From the NCBI GenBank assembly GCA_964017185.1, contig OZ024872.1, positions 64,097,932 to 64,161,931 of the forward strand: DNA of 64,000 bases, given 5' to 3'. How positions within the stretch are numbered: the stretch's first letter is position 1; the number at the start of each line of letters is the position of its first letter. The notes under the pieces are model-generated. The model had not been told where the DNA came from and did no database searches. It saw nothing but the letters and a program-made list of their open reading frames with translations. Of this stretch, positions 31,507 through 41,537 are shown piece by piece. The DNA comes from Rugalucina vietnamica. Taxonomy: Eukaryota; Mollusca; Bivalvia; Lucinida; Lucinidae. The translations under genes and the position numbers were made by a program.

Positions 31507-31795
31507 AAGGTACAAGTAGGAAATGATTTGGAAAAGGCGCAATCAGAAAAAAATCCCCACTCCAAAAACGAGGTGGGGAAAAAAATGAATAACAAATTAG
31601 CTACTTATACTTAGAAAACATATCATTTGCCGAATGAGCAGCTATTTGCCAATAGGCGGCCTCTCAATTACCCGATCTTCACTTCAACAATGAAAACATA
31701 CATAAGGTTCAAACAGCTCAACAATTCGACTCCAAAACATGAAATAAATAGAACCACAAAAGAAGTATCGCATTGGAAAGTTCAGTAATATAAAA
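31507..31795 (-). repeat. Interspersed repeat S copy
   Basis: AAGGTACAAGTAGG start, GGCGCAATCAGAAAAAAATC, hairpin, CCGAATGAGCAGCTATTTGC, AACATACATAAGG; moderately diverged. Confidence 0.85.
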
Positions 31796-32333
31796 TTACT
31801 TGTGTCATGAGATAAAATGAGTAAATGTCATTTTATTAAAATCAATAACGTTTTAACGTCAAAAAAACATTAAAACATTATTGTGACGAAGATGGAGATG
31901 CCAAATATTGTGCATGCTTGGTGATCAGACGTCGACTTGATAATGTGCAAAAACGATTTGCGTCATTGCATAAACCCATGTTGCGTTAAAACTGGTTAAC
32001 GGAATGCAAACGTGCGCAATAATGTATAATGAGAAAATAATGTCATATAAATTATTCGATTTTATTCGGCCTTTTATGAGCATACGGTATTTATCGAACC
32101 AAAGACGACACGACATGCTTTTTAAGCAACAATGGCGTCAAATGTACAGTAGTAGAAATGGGGCATCTAGTGTTTGTTTTGGCATTGAAGTTGGTGAAGT
32201 TAAACGTAAAAATTCATAACCAAATGCTTTTGACGGGTCAGTGCTTACATCTGTAATCACTTTTATCAGTTTTGGAAACAGTAGATTTATATAAACTTTG
32301 TAGAGCTCCTCTCCCTAATGCGTCATGCCAAGT
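31796..32333. other. No recognised feature
   Basis: AT-rich; chance ORFs only. Confidence 0.5.
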
Positions 32334-34163
32334 TTAAACAAGAAGACCAATGGTCCTGTAAACGCTCACCTGAGATCTGCTGCATAAACCAATAAACATG
32401 TTTGAATATTATGGTATTTAACCCCAGTGCAGGGGGCGATGAAGGCCCTGGGGATTTTTTTTCCAGAATGATCAATATTCTATCCATTTGCCAATTTCCT
32501 GCTGGCTTTTCCCTTCAAATGACATTTAAACAGTTTTCCCCATTTAAATGCATGGCCAACCCATATTGACCTTGCCATAAACTGGGTCAAGGTCATCACA
32601 GGGTCATGATTTATATAGGTCATCACAGGGTCATGATTTATATATACATGTACATTGTAGTACTTAAGCCATAGATGCTTCACACCAAGTTTCTTCGAAA
32701 TCGGTCCACCGGTTCCAGAGAAGATTTTTGAAGGGTTTATACCATATAATATGGGCATGGCGGCCATCTTGGTCATGTGACCTTGATTATTTATATACAC
32801 ATTGATTCCCCAATTCTATAGATGCTTCACATGTGATTTGGCTTTGATTGGCCAAGCGGTTTCAGAGCAGAAGATGTTTGCGTATTATGGTGATATACAT
32901 GTATAATGCCCCGGGGTTGGGGCAAATGAGCCTCTGGGGTCCAATTGTTTTCAGAATCATTAATATTCAGTCCTACTGCCCATTTCCTGCAACACTTTCA
33001 CTTTAAATGACATTTTAAAAGTTTTCCCCATTCCAATGCATTGGTGACCTATGTTGACCTTGCCATAAAATAGGTCAAGGTCATCCAAAGGTCATAATTT
33101 ATAAACACATTATAGTACGTCAGTCCCCGATGCTTCATGCCAAGTTTCGTTGAAATCGTTCCATTGATTCAGGAGAAGAATTTTAAAGGGTTTTTACCAT
33201 ATATGGGCATGACGACCATCTTGATCATGTGACCTGGATTATTTATAAACACATTGGTTCCCCATTCCCATAGATGCTTCCTATAAAAGTTGGCTTTGAC
33301 TGGTCAAGTGGTATCAGAGAAGAAGATCTTTGAATATTTGTGTAATATACATGTATTTTGCCCCGGGGTGGGGGGCAGACCAATTCCTGGGGTCCAAATT
33401 GTTTTCAGAATTACCTGCCTTTAGTTCATTTGCCCATATCCTGCAAGTTTTCCCTTTCAAATGACATTTTAACAATTTTCCCCATTCAAATGCATGGGCG
33501 ACCTATGTTGACCTTGCCGTAAAATAGGTCAAGGTCATCCAAAGGTCATAATTTATAAACACATTGTAGTACCCAAGTCCCCAATGCTTCATGCCAAGTT
33601 TCGCTGAAATCGGTCCATTGGTTCAGGAGAAGAATAATTTTGAAGTGTTTTTACCATATATGGGCATGGCGGCAATCTTGGTCATGTGACCTGGATTATT
33701 TATAAACACATTGATTCTCTCTTCCAATAGATGCTTCATATAAAATTTGGCTTTGATTGGCCAAGCGGTTTCAGAGAAGAAAATCTTTGAATATTTTTAT
33801 TATACATGTATATTGCCCCGGGGTGGGGGCAGACCAACCCCTGGGGTTCAATTTTTTTTAAGAATTACCTGCCTTCAGTCCATTTGCCCATTTCCTGCAA
33901 GTTTTGCCTTTCAAATGACATTTTAACAATTTTCCCCATTCAAATGCATGGGCGACCTCTGTTGACCTTGCCGTAAAATAGGTCAAGGTTATTCAAAGGT
34001 CATCATTTATAAACACATTGCTGTACTCTAGTCCCCGATGCTTCATGCCAAGTTTCGTTGAAATCGGTTTAGTGGTTCCGGAGAAGAAGAATTTTGAAGG
34101 GTTTTTACCATATATGGGCGTGGCGGCCATCTTGGTCATGTGACCTGGATTATTTATAAACAC

Positions 34164-34289
34164 TGTCGTGAATTGCCGCCTTCAATTTTTTTAACGCTCT
34201 TTAGTAGCACGTTACTTTGCACCGCGGTAACGTATCACGTATTCTTGTAAACGTCGAGTAGTAACGCTTGTCATTACGTTACTAAGTAA
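34164..34289 (+). repeat. 5' LTR of BEL/Pao element, truncated
   Basis: 126 bp that match 35577-35702 with few differences; then the deletion breakpoint. Confidence 0.88.
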
Positions 34290-34536
34290 TTGGGTAGCGG
34301 TGGTGGGTCTGGTGCTCTGTATGGCTTTCCATTGACTCGTCGACAGCTGACACAAGATCGGACGACGGAGTTTACAGCCTGTCTGATAGCGGGAATCCAG
34401 AACTTCTGTCTAATGTAAGTTATGGTTGCGTTGGCCCCAGAGTGTAAATGTCTTTCATGTGCGTCACGAACAATCAGTCGGGTCAGGTGGTGCTTCTTGG
34501 GTAGGAGGTAGGGAAATTTGGTAGCGTCATCTACAT

Positions 34537-35433
34537 GTGCATTGTGGATCCTCCCGCCACAACGTATACATTTGTCTGTTTACTTGTGCCACTACAAGAG
34601 CTGTACACTTAGAAGTCGTCACTAGTATGTCTGAAGAATCCTTTCTGCAAGCCTTTCGGAGATTTGCCAGCCGAAAGTCCTTACCGAAGCTGATCATATC
34701 GGACAATGCATTGACATTCTGTTCTGCATCAACATACCTGTAAACGATCTTCGAATCTACATCAGTCAGAGAAGCTTTCGCAAACATGGGTATAGACTGG
34801 CAATTCATTCCAAAGCGAGCTCACTGGTACGGTGGATAGTGGGAAAGACTTATTGGGCTCACGAAATCAACTCTAAAGAAGATAATCGGACGAGCCTACC
34901 TCAGTCTGGAGACACTTCAGACGGTCGTTACAGAGATAGAAACCATCATGAATGACCGTCCACTGACCTATGTTTCATCGAGCCTAGATGACCCGGAACG
35001 ATTGATACCGGTACACCTTCTGTATGGTCGCAGAATTACGTCTTTACTATACAGTGATGACCACTCGAGGACGGGAACCAGCGTTATGAAAAGTGGGCGC
35101 ACAGAAATCACCAAGCGAGCGAAAGCGCAGGCCCACATGATCGATCAGTTCTGGAATCGATGGAAATCCGAGTATCTGACAGCACTACGTGAACATCACC
35201 GAACGACGGGTTCCAACTCTCAAACCATCAGAGTTGGAGACATTGTACAGGTACACCATGATTGTCCCAAGGCGCGATGGAAACTGGCTGTCGTCATGGA
35301 GCTGATGACCGCCAAGGATGGACTCGCACGTGCAGCGAAGATTCGTACCAGTAATGGACTGTATACTACCAGACCCATAGTGAAGTTGTATCCGCTAGAA
35401 GTGGTACATGACAATCAAAGGGACTGTGAATAA
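34537..35433 (+). pseudogene. BEL/Pao integrase C-terminal region
   Basis: A single frame runs through the region but carries two nonsense codons, TAA at 34741-34743 and TAG at 34837-34839. Visible landmarks are CATTRAVHLEVVTSMSEE and KLIISDNALTF of the integrase core, then AHWYGG-stop-WERLIG, MNDRPLTYVSSSLDDPE, PVHLLYGRRI and the C-terminal RVGDIVQVHHD ... KLYPLEV (DUF5641-type) that Pao elements carry after integrase. The tail 34948-35433 is an intact 161-codon ORF. Nothing indicates activity. Confidence 0.9.
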
Positions 35434-35576
35434 GTTTCATGAACTTTCAGTGTGATCAGTGACAATAGCTCAATCTAATTTTAATTAGTATTTTCATTTC
35501 AAAGTTTAAATCAAAGAAGTGTTTGAGCTAGAGACTTTATATGGACTGTGATATTATCATTTCGCGGCCCCCAGGA

Positions 35577-35793
35577 TGTCGTGAATTGCCGCCTTCAATG
35601 TCTTTAACGCTCTTTAGTAGCACGTTACTTTGCACCGCGGTAACGTATCATGTATTCTTGTAAACGTCGAGTAGTAACGCTTGTCATTACGTTACTAAGT
35701 AAAACGTCACTTCTTGTATTGTACGCCATATTAAAAGTGTGAATAGGAAAGAACCTGGAAGAAAGTATTTCTATTTCTTATTGTTTTCCCAAA
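35577..35793 (+). repeat. 3' LTR of BEL/Pao element
   Basis: Starts TGTCGTGAATTG after a C-rich CGGCCCCCAGGA, ends in TTGTTTTCCCAAA before AACAC. Confidence 0.85.
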
Positions 35794-36000
35794 AACACAT
35801 TGGTTCCCCCTTCCCATACTGTAGATGCTTCATATAAAATTTGGCTTTGATTGGCCAAGCGCTTTCAGAGAAGAAGATCTCTGAAAATGGTGGACGACGG
35901 ACGGACGACGACGACGGACGGACGGACGATGGACGCTGGATCATAGCCATCCTATAAGCTCACCTTGTGAGCCTAACGGCTCAGGTGAGGTAAAAAATCA

Positions 36001-36640
36001 TAGGCCTTCTTGTTCTGGAGACGGAAATGTTTAAAGCTTTTTTGGTATTTATAGGCATGGCGGCCTTCTTAGTCATATGATTTGGACCATTTATACAAAA
36101 TTTCGTTCCCCCTTCCTAAGGATGCTCCACGTGAAGTTTGGCTTTGATTTGCTAAGTGGTTTCAGGGAAGAAGATCTTTGAATATTATGGTAATATACAC
36201 GTACTCGTATATTGCCCCGGGGTGGGGGCAGACCGGAAAACGGTTTTGTCTTTACGACATAAATAATTCTTTGTTATAAAATATGAAACAATAATAAGTT
36301 TTACAAGACTATTGTTTTCATGCGTGGCGGGAACATGTGCCGCATGTGACCCACAAGGTCCCAGAGGTCTTGGGTCCGAAACGTCCGTCTACCTTCAAAC
36401 CAGACCCTGCAGTCCACATTTTTTTCAGAATCATAAATCTTCAGACCATCACATTTTGACAATTTTCAAATGCATGGGAGACCTATGTTGACCTTGCCGT
36501 TAATATGTAAAGGTCATCCCTGGGTTATGATTTATATGAACTTTGTAAAGCTCCTCTCTCTGACACTTCATGCCAAGTTTAAAAATTATAGGCCTTCTGA
36601 TTTTGGAGAAGAAGATTTTTAAATATTATAATAATATAAA
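36001..36640 (+). repeat. Repeat D, diverged units
   Basis: ATCATAGGCCTTCTTGTTCT, GGCATGGCGGCCTTCTTAGT, TTGCCCCGGGGTGGGGGCAG and GTTGACCTTGCCGTTAATAT mark two further incomplete units. Confidence 0.75.
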
Positions 36641-36824
36641 GGAGAGGATGCATACAGGCTCTGCCTATATCCAATTCTTTGACGTCTATATATATGCTTA
36701 TACTTCTTTCACCTTATTTGATTATTTGTATTGAATGTATGTATGTATATAGATATGTGATGGGTCAGGTCAGTTTAACTGCTACTGTAACATGTAATCA
36801 GTACTACCTGTTGTCATGCGGTGC

Positions 36825-37045
36825 AGATGGGGCTCGTTAGCCTTGGAAGGCAACTCATCTAGGAGTTAAGCTAGTTCTCTACACAAAATCTAGCTGGGCA
36901 GGGGGAACTCATTAGTCTTGGTTGACAGCCCTCCTAGGAGTTTACAGGTCTCTAAACAAAACCTAAGAAAGGGTAGATGGAGCTCTTCAGCTGTGGCCAG
37001 CAATTCATCTAGGAGAAGGAAACTCCAAAATCAAACCTGTGTGTC
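36825..37045 (+). repeat. Three ~72-bp tandem subunits in LINE 5' region
   Basis: CATCTAGGAG, CTCCTAGGAG and CATCTAGGAG mark equivalent points of three units, each followed in units one and two by a TCTCTA.ACAAAA block. The same array is at 48450-48670 in copy B. Similar monomers act as promoters in other LINEs; that role here is inference. Confidence 0.7.
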
Positions 37046-37647
37046 TGGATATGCCTAGTCCAGATATGCAAAGACTGTTTCGGTAGATGGAGCAGAAGAA
37101 ATCATCTGATTCAACGGTTCAGAAAGCGATACAGCAACATGTTGTGGAACATGCAGAGCGTGACCAGGCACTAAAGATGTTACGGTCATCCACTGCATCC
37201 AAACCCAACTCCAGACGTCTTGACCTGTGTCTTGCCTCTGGGCGCAGCTGTGCGAGGACTAGAGAGTGAGGTTGACGTTGCGCACCTCTTCCTCACTATA
37301 ATCCAATTTCATAGCGCATGTCATCCTATTTCTCAACACACAAGCACTTGCATACACAACAATTTCATCACACTTGCACCCACATACCTACAAAGTCCTG
37401 TGGCGATGGGCGAGTGGCGAAGCAGCAGGTGTAGGACACACTGGGAGCTGTAGTTGCAGACCTGCACACAGGCGGCTCAGTTCTAATGGTCGTTTTCTGT
37501 GAGGAGAAGCAGTAAGCAGAATTCGGCAGTCGGCTGAGAGACTGAGCAGACCTATTTAGGACCGCACTGCTCACCCCCGTAGCATGGGGAAGGGGCTAGA
37601 AAAGGTGCCCTAAACAATTGCCTGCTTCAAACCCCCTGGCTGGTTAA

Positions 37648-39256
37648 CCGCGATCAGCGGGGATCCCCTTAAGCGGTCGATATACAAAGAAAAAAGCTAG
37701 AGTAATCCCCTTACGGATTGGCGCATGGAATGTGCGCACTTTAATGGATAGTGCTGGGTCAGATAGACCACAGCGTAGAACGGCCCTCGTGGGCAGAGAA
37801 CTTGGGAGGTATGATATACAGATAGCTGCATTGAGTGAGACTCGGTTCGCAGATGTTGGGGAGATCAAAGAAGTTGGTGCTGGATACACCTTCTTCTGGA
37901 GTGGACGCAAAAGTGAAGAGAGGCGTGAAGCAGGAGTTGGCTTTGCCATCAAAACAGAACTTGTTGGTAAGCTGTCAGGATTGCCAAAAGGCATTAATGA
38001 CCGTCTAATGACATTGAGACTTCCTCTGTCAGGCAATAAACATGCAACTATTGTCAGTGCTTATGCACCCACAATGACCAATCCAGATGAGGTCAAGGAC
38101 AAGTTCTATGATGACCTAGACAATGTTATTTCTGCAACACCCCGCACAGACAAGCTTATCCTTCTTGGCGACTTTAATGCTAGAGTGGGTACAGACCACC
38201 AGACCTGGGAAGCAGTTATAGGTCCAGAAGGGGTTGGAAAAAGCAACAGCAATGGTCTCTTGCTTCTCAGGAAGTGTGCTGAACATGATCTTCTAATCAC
38301 CAACACAGTCTTCCGTCTACCTAATAGGAACAAAACATCCTGGATGCATCCCCGTTCCAAACACTGGCATCTCATAGACTATGTCATAGTGCGGAGAACA
38401 GACAGGCAGGATGTTAAAGTGACAAAGACTATGTGTGGTGCAGACTGCTGGACAGATCATAGACTGGTTGTCAGCAAACTCAACCTAAGAATACAGCCTG
38501 CGAGGCGACCTCAAGGCAAGAAAGCTCCTAAGAGACTGGATGTCTCAAAGCTGAATAAAGACAGCATGAGACAAGATTTCTTAACAGACATTTGCAACCA
38601 ACTGGATGCAATGAATCTCAGTTCAGAGGACCCCGAAGAAAACTGGACAGTTTTCCATAAAACAGTTCTTTCTTCAGCTGCAAGCACCTTAGGCCATCCA
38701 TCTCGCAAACATCAAGACTGGTTTGATGAGAATGATGATGAAATTCAGAGGCTTCTTGAAGAAAAGCACCGTTTGCTCAAGGCACATCAAGATGATACTA
38801 GCTCAGTATCAAAGAAAGCAGCCTACAGCAACATTTGTAAGACAGTCCAGACCAAGCTTAGGGACATGCAAGATTCCTGGCTGAGGAAGAAAACAGAAGA
38901 AATTCAGTCTTTTGCGGATAGAAAGGACATGAAGAAATTTCATGATGCACTGAAAACCATTTATGGTCCAAAGAGTTCTGGAGCCACCACATTGCTCAGT
39001 GCAGATGGAAACACTCTTCTCACAGATAAAGAAGCTATCTTGGAAAGGTGGGCAGAACACTTCAATAGTGTGCTTAATCGACCATCAAGCATCAATCAGG
39101 ATGCAATCGACAGACTTCCACAGATAGAGTGCAATGTTCTGTTAGATGAATTTCCTACCGTTACGGAAACAAGAAAAGCAGTTCAACAACTATCATCTGG
39201 CAAAGCCCCAGGTGCAGATGCAATTCCTGCAGAAGTTTACAAGGCTGGGGGCTACC
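37648..39256 (+). CDS. LINE ORF, endonuclease and RT N-terminus (copy A)
   Basis: The frame opens after TAA 37645-37647. Endonuclease blocks in order: [11 protein letters not shown] (about 37717-37749), [55 protein letters not shown] and DCWTDHRLVVSKL. A linker with DWFDENDDEIQRLLEEKHRL follows, then the start of RT (AVQQLSSGKAPGADAIPAEV). No ATG precedes the conserved IGAWNVRTL; the first in-frame ATG is at 37744, inside the domain. The frame is thrown off by the loss of one G at 39247-39251 (five G; copy B has six), so copy A reads into a stop soon after KAGGYPWQRN. Substrates are target DNA and the element's own RNA. Confidence 0.9.
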
Positions 39257-39257
39257 C

Positions 39258-40922
39258 ATGGCAGAGAAACTGACAGAGTTGTTTCACTGTATGTGGAGGA
39301 AGGAGGCTATCCCACAAGAATTTAAGGATGCATCCATAATCCACCTATACAAGCGGAAAGGAAATCCTCAAGTCTGTGACAATCACAGAGGCATCTCCCT
39401 CCTATCAATTGCTGGGAAGATACTTGCAAAAATTCTGTTGAATCGTCTGAATGCTCATCTTGATCAGACGGGACTTATCCTAGAAAGTCAATGTGGATTC
39501 AGAAAAGACAGAGGGACAATAGACATGTTCTTCACAGCAAGACAGCTTCAGGAGAAATGCCATGAACAGAATGTAGATCTATACATGACGTTTGTTGACC
39601 TCACCAAAGCTTTTGACACTGTTAGTCGTGATGGACTCTGGAAAATCATTGCCAAGTTTGGCTGTCCACCCAGATTCATAGCTATGGTGCGGCAGTTTCA
39701 TGATGGCATGCAGGCACGTGTGCAGAATGATGGAGAGTTCTCTGAACCATTTGAAGTAACAAATGGGGTCAAACAAGGCTGTGTTCTGGCACCAACACTG
39801 TTCAGCATGATGTTTTCTGCCATGTTTATGGATGCTTTTCAGGACAGTGACACTGGTTTTCCAATTAGGTACCGTTTTGATGGCAACATATTCAACCTCA
39901 GAAGGTTGCAAGCCAAAACTAAGGTCCAGACTGATGTGCTAGATGAGCTCCTCTATGCAGATGATATGGATAAGAATGCCAACACAGAGGCAAAAATGCA
40001 AAGAGCCATGGATCAAGTTTCACAGTCATGTGATAACTATGATCTCACAATAAGCACAAAAAAGACAGAGGTTGTACACCAACCAGCCCCCGGAAAACCA
40101 TATAATGAACCAACCATCACTGTGAATGGGCAAAAACTGAAAGTTGTTGACAAGTTCACCTACCTGGGACGCACTCTCTCCAGAGCAGTGCATATTGATG
40201 ATGAGATCACTGCCAGAATAACAAAAGCTAGTGTGGCTTTCGGAAGACTCCGTGCAAATGTCTGGGAGCGAAATGGAATCAAGCTTGACACCAAGCTGAA
40301 AGTCTACAAGGCTGTGGTACTGCCAACCCTCTTGTATGCATGTGAGACCTGGACAGTATACCAACGCCATGCAAAGAGACTCAACCATTTCCACTTAAGC
40401 TGTTTGAGAAAGTTGTTAAAAATCAAGTGGCAGGACAAGATTCCAGACACAGAGGTCCTGAGGAAAGCAGGGATGCAAAGCATGCATACAGTCTTAAAGC
40501 TAGCACAGCTAAGATGGACTGGCCATGTTATAAGAATGCCTGATGCGCGACTTCCAAAGAAAGTTTTCTATGGAGAACTACAGGAGGGAAAACGCTCTCA
40601 AGGTGGCCAGAAGAAACGCTACAAAGACACCCTCAAAGCCTCTCTGAAGGATTTTGAAATACCAATGGGGTCCTGGGAACAGACTGCACAGGAGCGATCA
40701 AAGTGGCGAGGTCTCATCAACAAAGGAGCAGCTCTCTATAAAAAGAAGAGAATCTGTGAAGCTGAAAGAAAGCGAAGAGAGCGCAAAGCCAAAACAAATG
40801 TGCCACCAGCAGACTCTATGACATTGACTTGCTCTACTTGCAACCGACAGTTTAGAGCCAGAATTGGCCTAGTCAGCCATCAAAGAACTCACCAACACAC
40901 ATCAGCACTATTCAAGAAATAA
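39258..40922 (+). CDS. LINE ORF, reverse transcriptase and C-terminal zinc finger (copy A)
   Basis: 554 codons open without interruption from ATG 39258 to TAA 40920-40922. RT blocks: IIHLYKRKGNPQVCDNHRGI, ESQCGFRKDRGTIDM, MTFVDLTKAFDTVSRDGLW, VTNGVKQGCVLAPTLF, ELLYADDMDKNA (catalytic box YADD intact), TISTKKTEVV and KFTYLGRTLSR. The thumb region (LYACETWTVYQ, LRKLLKIKWQDKIPDTEVL) follows. A basic tail ends with CSTCNRQFRARIGLVSHQRT, a C2H2-like finger. In copy B these codons are in frame with the endonuclease, so A's split is a mutation and not a two-ORF design. Confidence 0.93.
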   Translation: MAEKLTELFHCMWRKEAIPQEFKDASIIHLYKRKGNPQVCDNHRGISLLSIAGKILAKILLNRLNAHLDQTGLILESQCGFRKDRGTIDMFFTARQLQEKCHEQNVDLYMTFVDLTKAFDTVSRDGLWKIIAKFGCPPRFIAMVRQFHDGMQARVQNDGEFSEPFEVTNGVKQGCVLAPTLFSMMFSAMFMDAFQDSDTGFPIRYRFDGNIFNLRRLQAKTKVQTDVLDELLYADDMDKNANTEAKMQRAMDQVSQSCDNYDLTISTKKTEVVHQPAPGKPYNEPTITVNGQKLKVVDKFTYLGRTLSRAVHIDDEITARITKASVAFGRLRANVWERNGIKLDTKLKVYKAVVLPTLLYACETWTVYQRHAKRLNHFHLSCLRKLLKIKWQDKIPDTEVLRKAGMQSMHTVLKLAQLRWTGHVIRMPDARLPKKVFYGELQEGKRSQGGQKKRYKDTLKASLKDFEIPMGSWEQTAQERSKWRGLINKGAALYKKKRICEAERKRRERKAKTNVPPADSMTLTCSTCNRQFRARIGLVSHQRTHQHTSALFKK

Positions 40923-41024
40923 TGATGGTCTTTCTCATTAGTGAGAGACGAACTATCATATAGATATGTCATGAAATTTCTAATAAATAAATAAATTTCT
41001 AATAAATAAATAAACTTTCGTTTC

Positions 41025-41165
41025 GCCTTCCTAAGGATGCTCCATGAACTTTGGGTGTGATTGGCAAAGCGGTTTCAAAGGAGAAGATCTTTAAAATTGT
41101 AGACGACAACGGAGCCTGTTCATCCTATTGCTCATCTTGTGAGCCTTCGGCTCACGTGAGCTGAA
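41025..41165 (+). repeat. Repeat D, right end
   Basis: CCTAAGGATGCTCCATGAAC, TGATTGGCAAAGCGG, AGAAGATCTTTAAAAT, GACGACAACGGAG and terminal hairpin TTGTGAGCC-TTC-GGCTCACGTGAG. This end lies on the other side of LINE A from the D units at 36001-36640. Confidence 0.8.
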
Positions 41166-41175
41166 AGTGATATTT

Positions 41176-41409
41176 GAGCCGCCTCGTGGGAAAACCAACA
41201 ATGTGGTTTCCGAACAGGTCCGACACAAACCGACTTGTACAAGCACAGAAAAGAGCTAAAGGCTTGAAATTTCGGATATAAGTAGAAGAGGAATTGTACT
41301 ATCCGAGTAGCGGAAACAAAGGCGCTGATCAGCTTCGCGGTTACCGCGAAGCTGATCTGCGCCTTTGTTTTCGCATATGCAGATTGTTGGTTTTCCCATG
41401 AGGCGGCTC
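41176..41409 (+). mobile_element. MITE family M, copy 2
   Basis: 234 bp, near identical to copy 1 including the perfect central hairpin at 41327-41357. Lies 128 bp beyond the stop codon of the sulfotransferase gene, possibly in its 3' UTR. Confidence 0.88.
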
Positions 41410-41537
41410 ATTTGCAAAGACACATGAGTTGAAATTATACATGTCCATGTAAACCACGTAAATTGAAAAAAAACCACTAGATATAATTGAACTTTTTTGT
41501 AAAACGTTTTGTCGTAACAAAAGACGCCTCTATCTCC

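Larger units (their letters stand above)
34164..35793 (+). mobile_element. BEL/Pao LTR retrotransposon remnant nested in repeat D
   Basis: Direct repeats TGTCGTGAATTGCCGCC... begin at 34164 and 35577. The left LTR stops matching at 34289 and the right one is complete at about 217 bp. The direct repeat AACAC lies on both sides (34159-34163 and 35794-35798), inside otherwise continuous D sequence. Only an integrase-like 3' end of pol remains between the LTRs, so gag, protease, RT and the end of the left LTR were lost in one deletion. Confidence 0.9.
32334..36000 (+). repeat. Tandem array of repeat D (~450-bp period), interrupted by BEL/Pao
   Basis: The array starts with GACCAATGGTCCTGTAAACG CTCACCTGAG and ends with (GGAC/GACG)n at 35890-35935 and a hairpin, GCTCACC...GGTGAG, at 35959-35990. 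About four units between 32450 and 34160 share AATTTTCCCCATTCAAATGC, GTTGACCTTGCCGTAAAATA, GGTCAAGGTCATCC, GCTTCATGCCAAGTTTCG, GGCGGCCATCTTGGTCATGT and TGGCTTTGATTGGCCAAGC. CTCACCTGAG at the left and CTCAGGTGAG at the right are short terminal inverted repeats. No ORF is conserved between units. Confidence 0.9.
36764..40958 (+). mobile_element. Non-LTR retrotransposon (LINE), copy A, near full length
   Basis: 4,195 bp, bounded by a 15-bp target duplication (36749-36763 TATAGATATGTGATG; 40959-40973 with one mismatch). Structure: non-coding 5' region with three tandem ~72-bp subunits, one long ORF with AP-endonuclease, reverse transcriptase and a terminal C2H2-like finger, and a very short 3' UTR. 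It is about 99% identical to copy B by eye. The only obvious lesion is a one-base deletion at 39247-39251. The protein resembles the abundant animal LINEs whose EN begins WNVRTL and whose RT holds YADDM; I do not assign the clade. Confidence 0.93.

Noticed and set aside
32334-36000. CRISPR-like or coding interpretation of the D array
   Set aside because: Unit length ~450 bp, no spacer structure, and no reading frame is conserved among units; the genome is eukaryotic.
37087-37269. Possible LINE ORF1 (60 codons; also 48712-48894)
   Set aside because: Too short, no domain, followed by stops in both copies; more likely part of the untranslated leader.
37644-38036. 130-codon minus-strand ORFs opposite LINE endonuclease (also 49255-49647)
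   Set aside because: Shadow of the endonuclease frame; present in both LINE copies for that reason only.
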